34,846 bases of DNA. Origin: CAZFZT01 sp964523675. GTDB taxonomy: Bacteria > Planctomycetota > Phycisphaerae > Phycisphaerales > SM1A02. The number at the start of each line of letters is the position of its first letter. Position 1 is the first letter of the stretch. Where the stretch lies: assembly GCA_964523675.1 (NCBI GenBank), contig CAZFZT010000034.1, positions 1 through 34,846 on the forward strand, in the 5' to 3' direction. The position numbers were made by a program, and so were the translations under genes. Shown here one piece after another: positions 1 to 7,605 of the stretch. Under the pieces are notes generated by a model. The model saw only the letters and a program-made list of their open reading frames with translations, did not search any database and was not told the origin of the DNA.

Positions 1-1588
1 TGCCGCGGTCGGTGACGGGACCCGTCACGCGGGTGGTGTCGCGCACGGCGGGGGGGGGGTTCGGTGTCGGGGTAGGCAGTGGGGCAGGTGCAGCGCCGCC
101 GCCACCACCGCCACCACCGCCACCGCCGCCGCCACCGCCTCGACCACCGCCTCCGCCGCCGCCACCACCGCCCTGTTGCAGCGCCTGATTCAGGTCAAAG
201 TCCGGCGCGTTATCAAAAATCGGAACCTCGAAGAGGAGGTCACGAATGTCGTAGACGATGGTGGCCGTTCGTCGGCGGAGCGCTTCATCGCTTGAGATGA
301 TCAACGTGCCGTCCTGTACATCGAAATGCGGCCGATCGCGTTGGTCCCCGAACTGCTCAAGGACGCGAGCCAGTGCCGTATCCACCGGCAACTCCGAAAG
401 TCGCAGCGTAACCCGGTCATCGCGATTGATGCCGACCAGCTCAAGCGCGCGCCAATCAACGTACACGTTAATGCCGGTCACCTGCTGCATGAAGCCGACG
501 ATTTCTTCAAACGTGTTGTTGTTGAAGTCAACCGGAATGGTCGCGCTGGACATCTGCTGCCACACACGCCGATCCGTCGGCGTATCGTGATAGCCGCCGT
601 CATACACACGCATCTGGCTGAGCTGTTCCCATTCCTCAGGATAGCTCATCAGGGCCGTGGTTGACTTCATGCCCGGGCCGGTGAAATTGGGCTGCGGCGG
701 GACCATGGCAATCTGGTTGTTCAGGTGAAGGCCGGAGATGCCCTGCTCTTTCTGCCTCTGCACCTCGCGGTATCGGGTGTAGAGCTGGTTCGTCAGCAAC
801 ACATCGCGTGCAAGAAGGGCTGCGGGATTGTGCTCATCAAGATAAAGGATCTCATCAATGACCTGCAGCGCCTCCGCGTACTTCATCTCCATCTGAAGCT
901 GGCGAACACGGTTGATCAGTTCAACGATTTCGCGCTGGCGCTCCTCATAGGCCTGGCGTTGACGCGCCTGCTCCGCAGCGGCTGCAGCGGCCTGTTGCTG
1001 CTGCGCTTCACTGAGCCGAAACGTCTCTCGTGCACTTTCGATTTGATCGCGCAGGCGGTTGGCCTCCTGCTCCATCGTGACATATTCAGTCTCGCGCAGG
1101 AAGGCACGTGCGCGATCGAGGCGAATCCTCGCGGTGATCACACTCTGCTCGGCCTGGCCGAAGTCCTCCCGAGCCAGCGCTTCTCGCGCCTGTTGCATTT
1201 CCGCCTGGAACTCCGCAATGGCGCGCTGGCGTTGAATCTCGCGCTCCGCCTCGATCTGCTGAATGCCTGAACCGCGGTCAAGCATCGTGAGTGCCTGTTC
1301 GAGCCCTTGCCTTGCCTCTTCATTGTCCGGCATGGCGTTGAGTGCAGTGCTGTAAGCGTCGGCCGCAGAGCGCCAGCGTCCCGCCGCTGCGTGTTCACGC
1401 GCTTCAGCCAGCGCTGCTTCACCGCGAAGCCGCAATGTGTCATTGCGGTCGTCCTGCGCTGCTGCACCTGTTTCGTCATCATCGGCATCCTGCATTGCCG
1501 GCGCTGAGGACGGGAAGGCAACAACCGCAACGCTGAAGAGGGCGGTCGCTGCAATCAACCAAAGACGACGTTCTGCAATCTCCTTCAT
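1..1588 (-). CDS. Secreted coiled-coil / secretin-N-like protein (partial)
   Basis: The reverse strand stays open from an ATG at 1588 to the left edge, giving 529 codons; the C-terminus is missing. GGGAGAG lies just upstream of the ATG. Residues 1-32 look like a signal peptide ending APA-M. Residues 50-100 are TPR-like. Residues 100-260 are Gln/Glu/Arg/Ala-rich and probably coiled coil. Residues 345-455 resemble the short secretin/TonB N-terminal domain (VDFNNNTFEEIVGFMQQ, then a beta strand ending LIISSDEAL), as in GspD-like proteins. A glycine tract follows at about 473-498, then a Pro-rich segment. The likely role is in or near the outer membrane, as a relative of type II secretion or pilus secretins; this is family inference, because the channel domain would lie outside the window. 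The Gly tract and a run of ten G at 50-59 make this end prone to sequencing error. Confidence 0.8.
   Translation of the reverse strand, partial: MKEIAERRLWLIAATALFSVAVVAFPSSAPAMQDADDDETGAAAQDDRNDTLRLRGEAALAEAREHAAAGRWRSAADAYSTALNAMPDNEEARQGLEQALTMLDRGSGIQQIEAEREIQRQRAIAEFQAEMQQAREALAREDFGQAEQSVITARIRLDRARAFLRETEYVTMEQEANRLRDQIESARETFRLSEAQQQQAAAAAAEQARQRQAYEERQREIVELINRVRQLQMEMKYAEALQVIDEILYLDEHNPAALLARDVLLTNQLYTRYREVQRQKEQGISGLHLNNQIAMVPPQPNFTGPGMKSTTALMSYPEEWEQLSQMRVYDGGYHDTPTDRRVWQQMSSATIPVDFNNNTFEEIVGFMQQVTGINVYVDWRALELVGINRDDRVTLRLSELPVDTALARVLEQFGDQRDRPHFDVQDGTLIISSDEALRRRTATIVYDIRDLLFEVPIFDNAPDFDLNQALQQGGGGGGGGGGRGGGGGGGGGGGGGGGAAPAPLPTPTPNPPPAVRDTTRVTGPVTDRG
50..59. repeat. Homopolymer run of ten G
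   Basis: Ten consecutive G (C in the coding strand) encode part of an Asn-Pro-Pro-Pro stretch just after the glycine tract of the partial gene. The reading frame used here continues open to the edge, while a one-base shift soon meets TGA. Such runs often carry indel errors, so the frame beyond this point is less secure. Confidence 0.6.
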
Positions 1589-1784
1589 TCAACTCTCCCA
1601 AAGCGAGCCGGCCGGGCGTCGGCCTGTTGCTGATATGGTTCTGGTTTCCTTCAACTTGGGTGGTGTGCGACAGCCGGACCACTCATGGTTCGCGCGGCTC
1701 GCCGCACCCCTTCCAACGAGACGAACGAGCAGACTACTCCGGGCTGAAAATCTTCGCAAGTGAGGCAAGTTGCCCAGCGGAGCC

Positions 1785-1826
1785 GCTTCACTCGGTCACG
1801 GGCCGGTGACCGCAGCCGAGTGAAGC
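1785..1826. other. Inverted repeat spanning the carA stop codon
   Basis: GCTTCACTCGG at 1785-1795 is matched by CCGAGTGAAGC at 1816-1826, an 11-bp stem. A competing inner pair is GGTCAC (1794-1799) and GTGACC (1806-1811). The hairpin covers the carA stop codon at 1796-1798. No T-run follows on either strand, so it is not a standard intrinsic terminator. It may protect the 3' end or help Rho-dependent termination; that is inference. Confidence 0.5.
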
Positions 1827-3007
1827 CGACCCTCCCTTGCGGACCGGACCATATCCGCATCGAGCGGCCGCGCGGATCGCATCATTTCAAGGAAACAATC
1901 GAAGAGGTATCCCGCATCATGAGGCCCGGGCGACGCTTCCGGATGATGCTGCACCGCAAAAATCGGCTTCGACAGATGTCTAAAGCCAGCCACCGTCTCA
2001 TCATTGAGATGGCGGTGCGTCACCTCGCATCCCGCGTCGCGCAGGGAACGCTCATCGACGCAAAAGCCATGATTCTGACTTGTGATCTCCACCGCACCGG
2101 TCAGAAGGTTGCGTACCGGCTGGTTGGCGCCCCGATGCCCGAACTTGAGTTTGTAGGTCTTTGCCCCCAGTGCAAGGGCGAGCAGCTGGTGCCCGAGGCA
2201 GATGCCGAAGGTCGGAACTTCACCGGCCGCCTGCCGCAAGGTGGCCACAGTTTCGGCAACAGCGGCGGGGTCGCCCGGACCATTGGAGATGAAGAGACCA
2301 TCGGGTTTGAGTTCCTGAATCTGCTCCATGCTCGCGTTGTGGGGGAGCAAGACAACCTCACAGCCGCGCTGAGCAAGGTGACGGTAGATGTTGTGCTTGC
2401 CGCCACAATCAAGAGCTGCGACTCGGAAGGGTCGCCCCTCAGCCGGTGCGTCTTGAACTGCATCGCCATGCAAATCCTGCCACATCCCCTGCTCGCGCGT
2501 GGACACTTGAGCAGCGAGGTTCATCCCGCTCATCGATGGAATCGCTCGCGCTAGTTCAATGAGCTCAGCGTCAGACTTCGAAGAATCGGCGCTGATGAGG
2601 CCGTTCATAACGCCGGCCGTGCGAAGCCGCCGCACAATGGCGCGGGTATCCACGCCCTGAATCCCGGGAACGCCATGCTGCGCGAGCCATTGCGGAAGCT
2701 CCATGTAGGAGCGAAAATTCGATCGCATCCGTGAGAGTTCCCGCACAACAAAGGCGGCGACCTGCGGCCGATCGCTCTCGACATCCTCACGCGCCACGCC
2801 GTAGTTGCCGATCATGGGCGCGGTCATCACCAGGATCTGCCCTGCATATGAAGGATCGGTCAGCGCCTCCTGATACCCGGTCATCGCAGTGTTGAACACC
2901 ACCTCCCCTGCTGCGCTCGCCTCAACTGCTCCAAAGGCGGACCCACGATAGACCGTTCCGTCCGCTAGCACCAGTCGCGCAGGAGTATGTGTCGACGAGG
3001 AGACCAT
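1796..3007 (-). CDS. carA: Carbamoyl-phosphate synthase small subunit
   Basis: A 403-residue glutamine amidotransferase subunit of carbamoyl-phosphate synthase. It hydrolyses glutamine and passes ammonia to CarB for pyrimidine and arginine synthesis in the cytoplasm. The N-terminal CPSase domain begins around ARLVLADGTVYRG. The class I amidotransferase domain follows, with nucleophile Cys270 in FGICLGHQ and the His355/Glu357 pair in HHPEAS. Length fits the family, which is usually near 380 residues. I chose ATG 3007 because homology starts there. The frame is open upstream to an ATG at 3196, which would add 63 basic, poorly conserved residues. There is no good Shine-Dalgarno at 3007, but TACACT lies 8 nt upstream. 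carB is not in the window. The leader carries an orphan terminator. Confidence 0.95.
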   Translation of the reverse strand: MVSSSTHTPARLVLADGTVYRGSAFGAVEASAAGEVVFNTAMTGYQEALTDPSYAGQILVMTAPMIGNYGVAREDVESDRPQVAAFVVRELSRMRSNFRSYMELPQWLAQHGVPGIQGVDTRAIVRRLRTAGVMNGLISADSSKSDAELIELARAIPSMSGMNLAAQVSTREQGMWQDLHGDAVQDAPAEGRPFRVAALDCGGKHNIYRHLAQRGCEVVLLPHNASMEQIQELKPDGLFISNGPGDPAAVAETVATLRQAAGEVPTFGICLGHQLLALALGAKTYKLKFGHRGANQPVRNLLTGAVEITSQNHGFCVDERSLRDAGCEVTHRHLNDETVAGFRHLSKPIFAVQHHPEASPGPHDAGYLFDCFLEMMRSARPLDADMVRSAREGRLHSAAVTGP

Positions 3008-3015
3008 ATTCTCGA

Positions 3016-3021
3016 AGTGTA
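3016..3021 (-). promoter_or_regulatory. TACACT -10-like hexamer close to carA start
   Basis: TACACT on the minus strand sits 8 nt before the carA ATG. CTGCCA lies about 18 nt further upstream as a weak -35. If used, the transcript would start at or next to the ATG. It competes with the upstream TTGACA promoter candidate. Confidence 0.35.
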
Positions 3022-3147
3022 GGGGATTCGGCGTCGTATTGGCAGCGCGAGCAGACCCGAAGGAGGTGTTTCCCTCACGTCTGAACCGCAGCCCCGAACA
3101 CCTGCGGGTGTCCGATTCTCGTGCAGCTGAATGAATGGGAACATTGG

Positions 3148-3185
3148 AAAAAAAACGAAGAAGCCCGCTTGCGCGGCGCTTCTTC
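3148..3185 (-). terminator. Intrinsic terminator/attenuator in the carA leader
   Basis: On the minus strand GAAGAAGC (complement of 3178-3185) pairs with GCTTCTTC (3157-3164). The stem is extended by a second GCGG/CCGC pairing with one bulged base, closed by a four-base loop. Eight T follow (A-run at 3148-3155). This is a textbook Rho-independent terminator pointing toward carA. No minus-strand gene lies upstream in the preceding part of the window before the divergent + gene, so it would stop transcripts begun in the carA leader. The same hairpin lacks a T-run on the plus strand. Confidence 0.75.
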
Positions 3186-3243
3186 TCCTTCTCCATCCCC
3201 CATCCTTTCCGTAGGGAGCGATTGGATTCCCTGTGGAAGACGT

Positions 3244-3272
3244 ACTGTGAGGGAAAGCGGCACGATTGTCAA
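3244..3272 (-). promoter_or_regulatory. Candidate sigma-70 promoter upstream of carA
   Basis: A perfect TTGACA (3272-3267) is followed after 17 bp by CACAGT (3249-3244), which matches the -10 consensus at three positions. Transcription would begin near 3237. This leaves a leader of about 230 nt containing the terminator hairpin and a small hairpin (GGACACC/GGTGTTC) before the carA ATG at 3007. Confidence 0.45.
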
Positions 3273-3398
3273 GATCAATGCACTTCCGCAGGACCAGCAA
3301 GAGCACTTCTTTCCTTCAAGGGAGACGCTCTCTTTTTACCCAGTTTGGCAGCGTTACCATGTATCAAACATCGCCGGGCTTTCAGCAGGAGACGCACC

Positions 3399-3974
3399 AT
3401 GGCACAGACACCATCAACGATGATTCCACTCGGCTCACCCGCACCCGACTTCTACCTACCGGACACGAATCGCAACATGGTGGGCCTTGAGGACTTGGCC
3501 GACGCGTCCGCCCTGCTGGTCATGTTTATCTGCAACCATTGCCCCTTCGTGAAGCACATACGCCATGAGCTGGCTGCGATCGGGCGCGAGTTTGAAAAGC
3601 GGGGCGTAGCGATCGTCGCCATCAACTCCAACGACGTTGAGAACTATCCAGACGACAGTCCCGAGAGAATGCGGGAGGAGGCCGCCGACGCCGGCTACAC
3701 GTTTCCCTATCTTTTCGATGAATCGCAGGAGGTTGCCAAGGCCTACAGGGCTGCCTGCACACCCGACTTCTTTGTCTTCGACCAACGCCGGCGGCTTGTC
3801 TATCGTGGCCAACTCGATGACAGTCGGCCGGGCAATGATGTACCGGTGACGGGTAAGGATCTGCGATCCGCGCTTGAGGCGGTGCTGAATGGCAAGCCGG
3901 TGAGTGATCGCCAGATGCCGTCGATCGGGTGCAACATCAAGTGGAAGCCCGGCCGCGAGCCGGCGTATGCCTGA
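3399..3974 (+). CDS. Thioredoxin-like (AhpC/TSA-redoxin) family protein
   Basis: A 191-residue cytoplasmic thioredoxin-fold protein with no signal peptide. The N-terminal segment (LGSPAPDFYLPDT) is typical of the redoxin/AhpC-TSA superfamily. The active site is a CxxC, Cys45-Asn-His-Cys48, followed by PFVKHI. The central region has a thioredoxin cis-Pro-like site (CTPDFFVFD). The CNHCPFV signature marks a widespread uncharacterised subfamily; it probably acts as a thiol reductase or peroxiredoxin-like enzyme. AGGAG lies 8-9 nt before ATG 3399. The frame is open further upstream to 3135, but that part is leader sequence. An AAA ATPase gene starts 22 nt after its stop on the same strand, probably co-transcribed. 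Confidence 0.88.
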   Translation: MAQTPSTMIPLGSPAPDFYLPDTNRNMVGLEDLADASALLVMFICNHCPFVKHIRHELAAIGREFEKRGVAIVAINSNDVENYPDDSPERMREEAADAGYTFPYLFDESQEVAKAYRAACTPDFFVFDQRRRLVYRGQLDDSRPGNDVPVTGKDLRSALEAVLNGKPVSDRQMPSIGCNIKWKPGREPAYA

Positions 3975-3996
3975 TCTCCTGCCTGAAGGAGCCAGT

Positions 3997-5505
3997 ATGC
4001 CCGCATCTGCGACTGATCTCAAGAAGATCGAGCAATTGATCACCGCCCACCACTGTTGCGTTTCGATTGAGACCAGCGAGGAGGATTACGCGCTGGAACT
4101 GCTTACAGCCGCCGTCGCGCGCACCGGTGAGCCGATGTGGGTGTGGTCGGCGGTGCGCGGCATCTATGCCGGCATTTGGGAGAACGCAAAGCCGATTCCG
4201 GACACGGATCACCCCGCGGCCGCCCTCTATTACTTCGCGCACAAGCTTGACGGCCGCGCGGTCTGCGTGATGCTCGACATCTGCGACCATCTTGAGGATG
4301 CGCGAACGGTTCGCGCGCTGCGCGAGTTGATCCAGCGCTTTCGTCAACGGGAGTCGACGCTCATCCTGCTCGACCATAGCTCGAAACTGCCCCCGGCAAT
4401 TCGGGCTGATGCGACGTGCATTGAGGTATCTCTTCCGGATGAGAAGGAACTCGAACAGATCGTCCGGCGAGCACTCAACCGCGCCAACCGCAAATCGCCG
4501 CAGCAGATCGAAATCTCGCTCAGACGCCGCGAGCTGGCGACCATCATCCGCAACCTGCGCGGCCTGACGCGTCATCAGGCAGAGCAGATTATCTACGACG
4601 CGGTCATGGAAGACCAACGTTTCACGGCTGAAGACATCAATCGTGTTCTCGCCAGCAAGCGCCAGCGGCTTCAGCACGGCGGCATTCTCGATTATGTCGA
4701 AGCGCCGGTGTCGCTCGATTCCATCGGAGGGCTTGCGCGCCTCAAGCACTGGCTCGATCAGCGCAAGAACGCCATGTCTGAGGACGCGGAGGAGTTCGGC
4801 CTGACCCCACCGCGTGGCGTCCTGCTGCTCGGTGTGCAAGGCGCGGGAAAGTCGCTTTCCGCAAAGGCGATCGCCACCGCCTGGCAGCGGCCGTTGTTGC
4901 GGCTCGATCCTGGCGGGCTTTACGACAAGTTCATCGGGGAATCCGAGCGCCGCTTGCGCGAGGCGCTGCACCAGGCGGAACTCATGTCGCCGATCATCCT
5001 CTGGATCGATGAGATCGAGAAGGGGTTCGCATCCGCAGCAACGCACTCCAATGACGGCGGGTTGTCGCAGCGCATGTTCGGCACGCTGCTCACGTGGATG
5101 CAGGAACATTCCGCACCGGTGTTCCTCGTCGCCACGGCGAACAATATCGATGCCCTTCCGCCTGAGCTGCTGCGCAAGGGACGCTTCGACGAAATCTTCT
5201 TCGTTGACCTTCCGAGCAAAGCGACACGAGCGAAGATCTTCGAGATCCACCTCGCCAAGCGCCATCGCAAGCCGGACGATTTCGATCTGGAGCAACTCGC
5301 CGCCGAAAGCGAGGGCTATAGTGGTGCGGAGATAGAGCAGGCAATCATCTCTGCACTCCATGAGGCATTTTCGAAGCGCCGCAAGTTGACAACGGTGAAA
5401 CTTCTCGACGCGGTGCGACTCTCGCCGCCTCTCTCTGTGACGGCATCCGAACGGATCGCAGCACTGCGTCGCTGGGCACAAGGGCGATGCGTGCCAGCGG
5501 AGTAG
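3997..5505 (+). CDS. Ycf46-like AAA+ ATPase
   Basis: A 502-residue protein. Residues 1-240 form the alpha/beta N-terminal region seen in Ycf46-type ATPases. The AAA+ module has Walker A GVQGAGKS (279-286), Walker B ILWIDEIEKG (Asp338-Glu339), sensor-1 region ATANN (379-383) and Arg-finger region LRKGRFDE (about 391-398). A C-terminal helical lid follows. Ycf46 proteins occur in cyanobacteria, plastids and many other bacteria; their exact substrate is unclear. AAGGAG sits 7 nt before ATG 3997. An in-frame ATG at 3967 overlaps the preceding gene and has no better site. Coupling to the thioredoxin-like gene suggests one operon. Confidence 0.9.
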   Translation: MPASATDLKKIEQLITAHHCCVSIETSEEDYALELLTAAVARTGEPMWVWSAVRGIYAGIWENAKPIPDTDHPAAALYYFAHKLDGRAVCVMLDICDHLEDARTVRALRELIQRFRQRESTLILLDHSSKLPPAIRADATCIEVSLPDEKELEQIVRRALNRANRKSPQQIEISLRRRELATIIRNLRGLTRHQAEQIIYDAVMEDQRFTAEDINRVLASKRQRLQHGGILDYVEAPVSLDSIGGLARLKHWLDQRKNAMSEDAEEFGLTPPRGVLLLGVQGAGKSLSAKAIATAWQRPLLRLDPGGLYDKFIGESERRLREALHQAELMSPIILWIDEIEKGFASAATHSNDGGLSQRMFGTLLTWMQEHSAPVFLVATANNIDALPPELLRKGRFDEIFFVDLPSKATRAKIFEIHLAKRHRKPDDFDLEQLAAESEGYSGAEIEQAIISALHEAFSKRRKLTTVKLLDAVRLSPPLSVTASERIAALRRWAQGRCVPAE

Positions 5506-5644
5506 CGCGAGAAGCCGTTCAGGAGAGTCGAACCCTCTTGCAGCGCATGAGCCCGCTTGATACATAGCGGTTCTTAGAATCTCTCCAAAACGCTGCAAAT
5601 ATAGGTATTTTGCTACGTGGGAAGAATTCTACAGGCGGCGCACC

Positions 5645-5650
5645 TATGAT
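5645..5650 (+). promoter_or_regulatory. TATGAT -10 candidate for ankyrin gene
   Basis: TATGAT lies about 60 nt before the TTG start at 5712, in a 206-nt intergenic region that also has an AT-rich patch (5598-5615). No convincing -35 sits 17 bp upstream. Confidence 0.3.
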
Positions 5651-5699
5651 CCTCTGAACACGCGCACTCCGGCGGGGCGACTTTCACGCCCTGTCCATT

Positions 5700-5705
5700 G
5701 GAGGT
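5700..5705 (+). promoter_or_regulatory. Shine-Dalgarno GGAGGT deciding a TTG start
   Basis: GGAGGT lies 6 nt before TTG at 5712. No ATG or GTG in that frame is as well placed, and the ankyrin consensus begins a few residues later. This supports TTG as the real start codon. Confidence 0.7.
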
Positions 5706-5711
5706 CTCCGT

Positions 5712-6539
5712 TTGACGACGATCAACGAATGTACCGCACGTTTCTTCCGGGCTGCCGAGCAGGGCTATTTCCACGTTGCGAAAATGCTGCTGGATGCCGG
5801 TGCGGATATCTCGGCTCGCGGCGAATGTGGTGAAAGCGTGTTGCACACCGCAGCTGGTGACGGTCAGGAGGAAATGGTCGAATATCTCCTTCCGCTGGTT
5901 GGCAAAGTTGACGTGGCAGACGATGATGGCTGCACCCCCCTGCACTGGGCGGCAAGACGCCATCAGGTTTCCGTCGCCAGAATGCTGCTCAATCACGGCG
6001 CCAGTCCCAAGAAACTCGACAAAACGAAAAGAACTCCTTTGCATGCGTGCATCGGTCCCTCCGAATCCGCACCGCAGGAGCATCGCAGCGATTGTGATGT
6101 GGCGGAATTGCTCCTCGAATGCAAGGCCAATGTCAATGCCAAAGACGCCGAGAATCAAACACCGCTACACATTGCGGCGGAGCATGGCCATGTTGAGATG
6201 GCGGCTGTGCTCTTGGAAGCAGGCGCGAAGGTCGACGCAATCAACAAGAATGGCGAAACTCCACTGCACCTGGCCGCCGTCGGCGTGAAGAAGGACCTCC
6301 TCAAGACCCTGCTTGAAGCAGGCGCGGACGTCAATGCTGTTGATGATCTCGGGCGCACGCCCATCCATCACCATCTGGCCGCCAGGCCAAGACGCAAGGA
6401 GATTCTTCAGTTCCTGCTCAATAATGGCGCGAACGCTTGTGCGACGGATCATGACGGTCGCACATGTCTTGATGAAGCAACCGATCGCAACCCGCGCGAC
6501 CCACTTGCCGAGTTGCTGCGCGCACATGGCGCCAGCTAG
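5712..6539 (+). CDS. Ankyrin-repeat protein, cytosolic
   Basis: A 275-residue protein built almost wholly of ankyrin repeats, about seven or eight units of 33 residues. Clear cores are TPLHWAARR, TPLHIAAEHGH and TPLHLAAVG, each followed by LLLEAGA-type helices; the fourth unit carries an insertion (SESAPQEHRSD). There is no signal peptide or membrane segment, so it is probably a cytosolic protein-binding scaffold. Partners are not evident. The start is TTG with a strong GGAGGT site. It is 41 nt from the next gene. Helix-loop residues fit the consensus well, so it looks intact. Confidence 0.85.
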   Translation: MTTINECTARFFRAAEQGYFHVAKMLLDAGADISARGECGESVLHTAAGDGQEEMVEYLLPLVGKVDVADDDGCTPLHWAARRHQVSVARMLLNHGASPKKLDKTKRTPLHACIGPSESAPQEHRSDCDVAELLLECKANVNAKDAENQTPLHIAAEHGHVEMAAVLLEAGAKVDAINKNGETPLHLAAVGVKKDLLKTLLEAGADVNAVDDLGRTPIHHHLAARPRRKEILQFLLNNGANACATDHDGRTCLDEATDRNPRDPLAELLRAHGAS

Positions 6540-6568
6540 ACGCGTCCTCTTGCGGCGCATCGACGCGC

Positions 6569-6574
6569 TACGAT
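6569..6574 (+). promoter_or_regulatory. TACGAT hexamer 6 nt before ATG (leaderless candidate)
   Basis: TACGAT ends 6 nt before ATG 6581, which has no Shine-Dalgarno. This spacing would place the transcription start at the start codon. The same hexamer and spacing recur before ATG 22431 on the minus strand. Confidence 0.45.
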
Positions 6575-6580
6575 GAGCGC

Positions 6581-7548
6581 ATGATAAAGAACATGTTTGG
6601 CGCGACCGGCCTGCACATAAGCCCGCTCGGCTTCGGGGCTGCGCCCGTCGGCTATCTGGAGACGCCGCAGGAGCAAACGACTGAGTTGCTCAATGCGCTG
6701 CTCGATAACGGCCTCAACTTGATCGACACAGCCGCCGGCTATCGCGGCTCCGAGGAAGCCATCGGCATCGCCATCTCGCACAGGCGCGATGAGTTCGTGC
6801 TCGTTTCAAAGTGCGGTTACGCACTGCCGGATCTCTCAGGAGCCGACTGGTCGCACGACCTCATCATGCGCACAATCGATCAATCGCTGCGGCGACTGCG
6901 CACTGACATCATCGATCCCGCCGCGGCGCTCGATTCGTATCGCATCGTGNNNNNNNNNNCGATGTCATGCTGCTGCATTCATGTCCACTTGATGTGCTGG
7001 AACGTGGAGAAGCGATTGGCGCGCTGGTTGAAGCGAAGCAAGCGGGCAAGATCCGCTTTGCGGGGTACTCCGGCGACAACGAAGCCGCCGCCTTCGCCGC
7101 ATCACACCCCGACATCAGCGTGCTGCAAACCTCGATCAACATCTGCGATCAGCGCAACATCGATCATGTCCTGCCGATCGCGCGCCAGCGCAACGTCGGA
7201 GTCATGGCCAAGCGGCCGATCGCCAACGCCGCGTGGAAGCCGCTGCAGCAGCAGCCGGGCATGTACGCCGATTACGCGCGCACCTACACCGAGCGTCTCA
7301 CTGCGATGAATATCACACCGCAAACGGCCGGCATCGACCTTGACTGGCCATCGTTCGCGCTGCGATTCGTCCTTTCCCAAGAGGGCGTTCACACTGCGAT
7401 CATCGGCACGACACGCATGGAGCATGCCCAGGCGAACATCAAGGCAGTGGAAGAAGGCCCGCTGCCGGACTCCGTCGTGGATAAGGTGCGCGCTGCCTTC
7501 AGGAACGCAGAGCAGGCCGCAGGCGAGACGTGGCTCGGCCAGACATAA
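6581..7548 (+). CDS. Aldo/keto reductase, broken by an assembly gap
   Basis: An NAD(P)H-dependent aldo/keto reductase in two reading frames on either side of ten N (6950-6959). The left part (from ATG 6581) carries GLHISPLGFG, the catalytic Asp49 and Tyr54 in LIDTAAGY, Lys77 in VSKCGY, and QSLRRLRTDIID. The right part resumes at DVMLLHSC (6961), which holds the catalytic His, and runs to the TAA ending at 7548 with the expected C-terminal cofactor region (HTAIIGTTR). Family members read straight from RTDxID into VMLLHS, so the 33 nt at 6917-6949 plus the gap are extra. I treat this as one intact gene spoiled by assembly. It is followed closely by an aldehyde dehydrogenase, suggesting joint carbonyl metabolism. 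Confidence 0.85.
6950..6959. other. Assembly gap (10 N)
   Basis: Ten N fall inside the aldo/keto reductase. The frames on the two sides differ, as expected for a gap of arbitrary length. The codon GAT ends the conserved left part (6914-6916) and GAT opens the right part (6961-6963), so the true junction is probably a direct overlap there. Confidence 0.95.
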
Positions 7549-7605
7549 GCCGATGACCTGCGCGGCTGCGTCTGCTACGATCAACCTGACAAAGGAGTAA
7601 AGCCC

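Larger units (their letters stand above)
3008..3398. other. Divergent intergenic region carA / thioredoxin gene
   Basis: These 391 nt separate carA (-) from the thioredoxin-like gene (+). The carA half holds the TTGACA promoter candidate, the terminator/attenuator and a possible leader ORF starting at 3196 in the carA frame. On the plus strand only weak promoter-like sequence is visible (TTTTTA at 3333-3338, TACCAT at 3355-3360). I see no conserved RNA gene. Confidence 0.5.

Noticed and set aside
12..28. Odd palindrome GTGACGGG-A-CCCGTCAC
   Set aside because: It lies inside the partial coding region, has almost no loop and no T-run; probably a by-product of the Val-Thr-Gly-Pro-Val-Thr coding.
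1760..2554. Plus-strand ORF of 264 codons
   Set aside because: Antisense to carA, which has all catalytic motifs; composition is Arg/His-rich like other shadows.
3318..3338. Small GAGA/TCTC hairpin followed by T5 on the plus strand
   Set aside because: The stem is only 4-5 bp and no plus gene ends upstream; too weak to call a terminator.
3937..5598. Long minus-strand ORF (553 codons)
   Set aside because: It is antisense to the well-supported AAA ATPase, has no recognisable domain and reflects codon bias of the GC-rich plus-strand gene.
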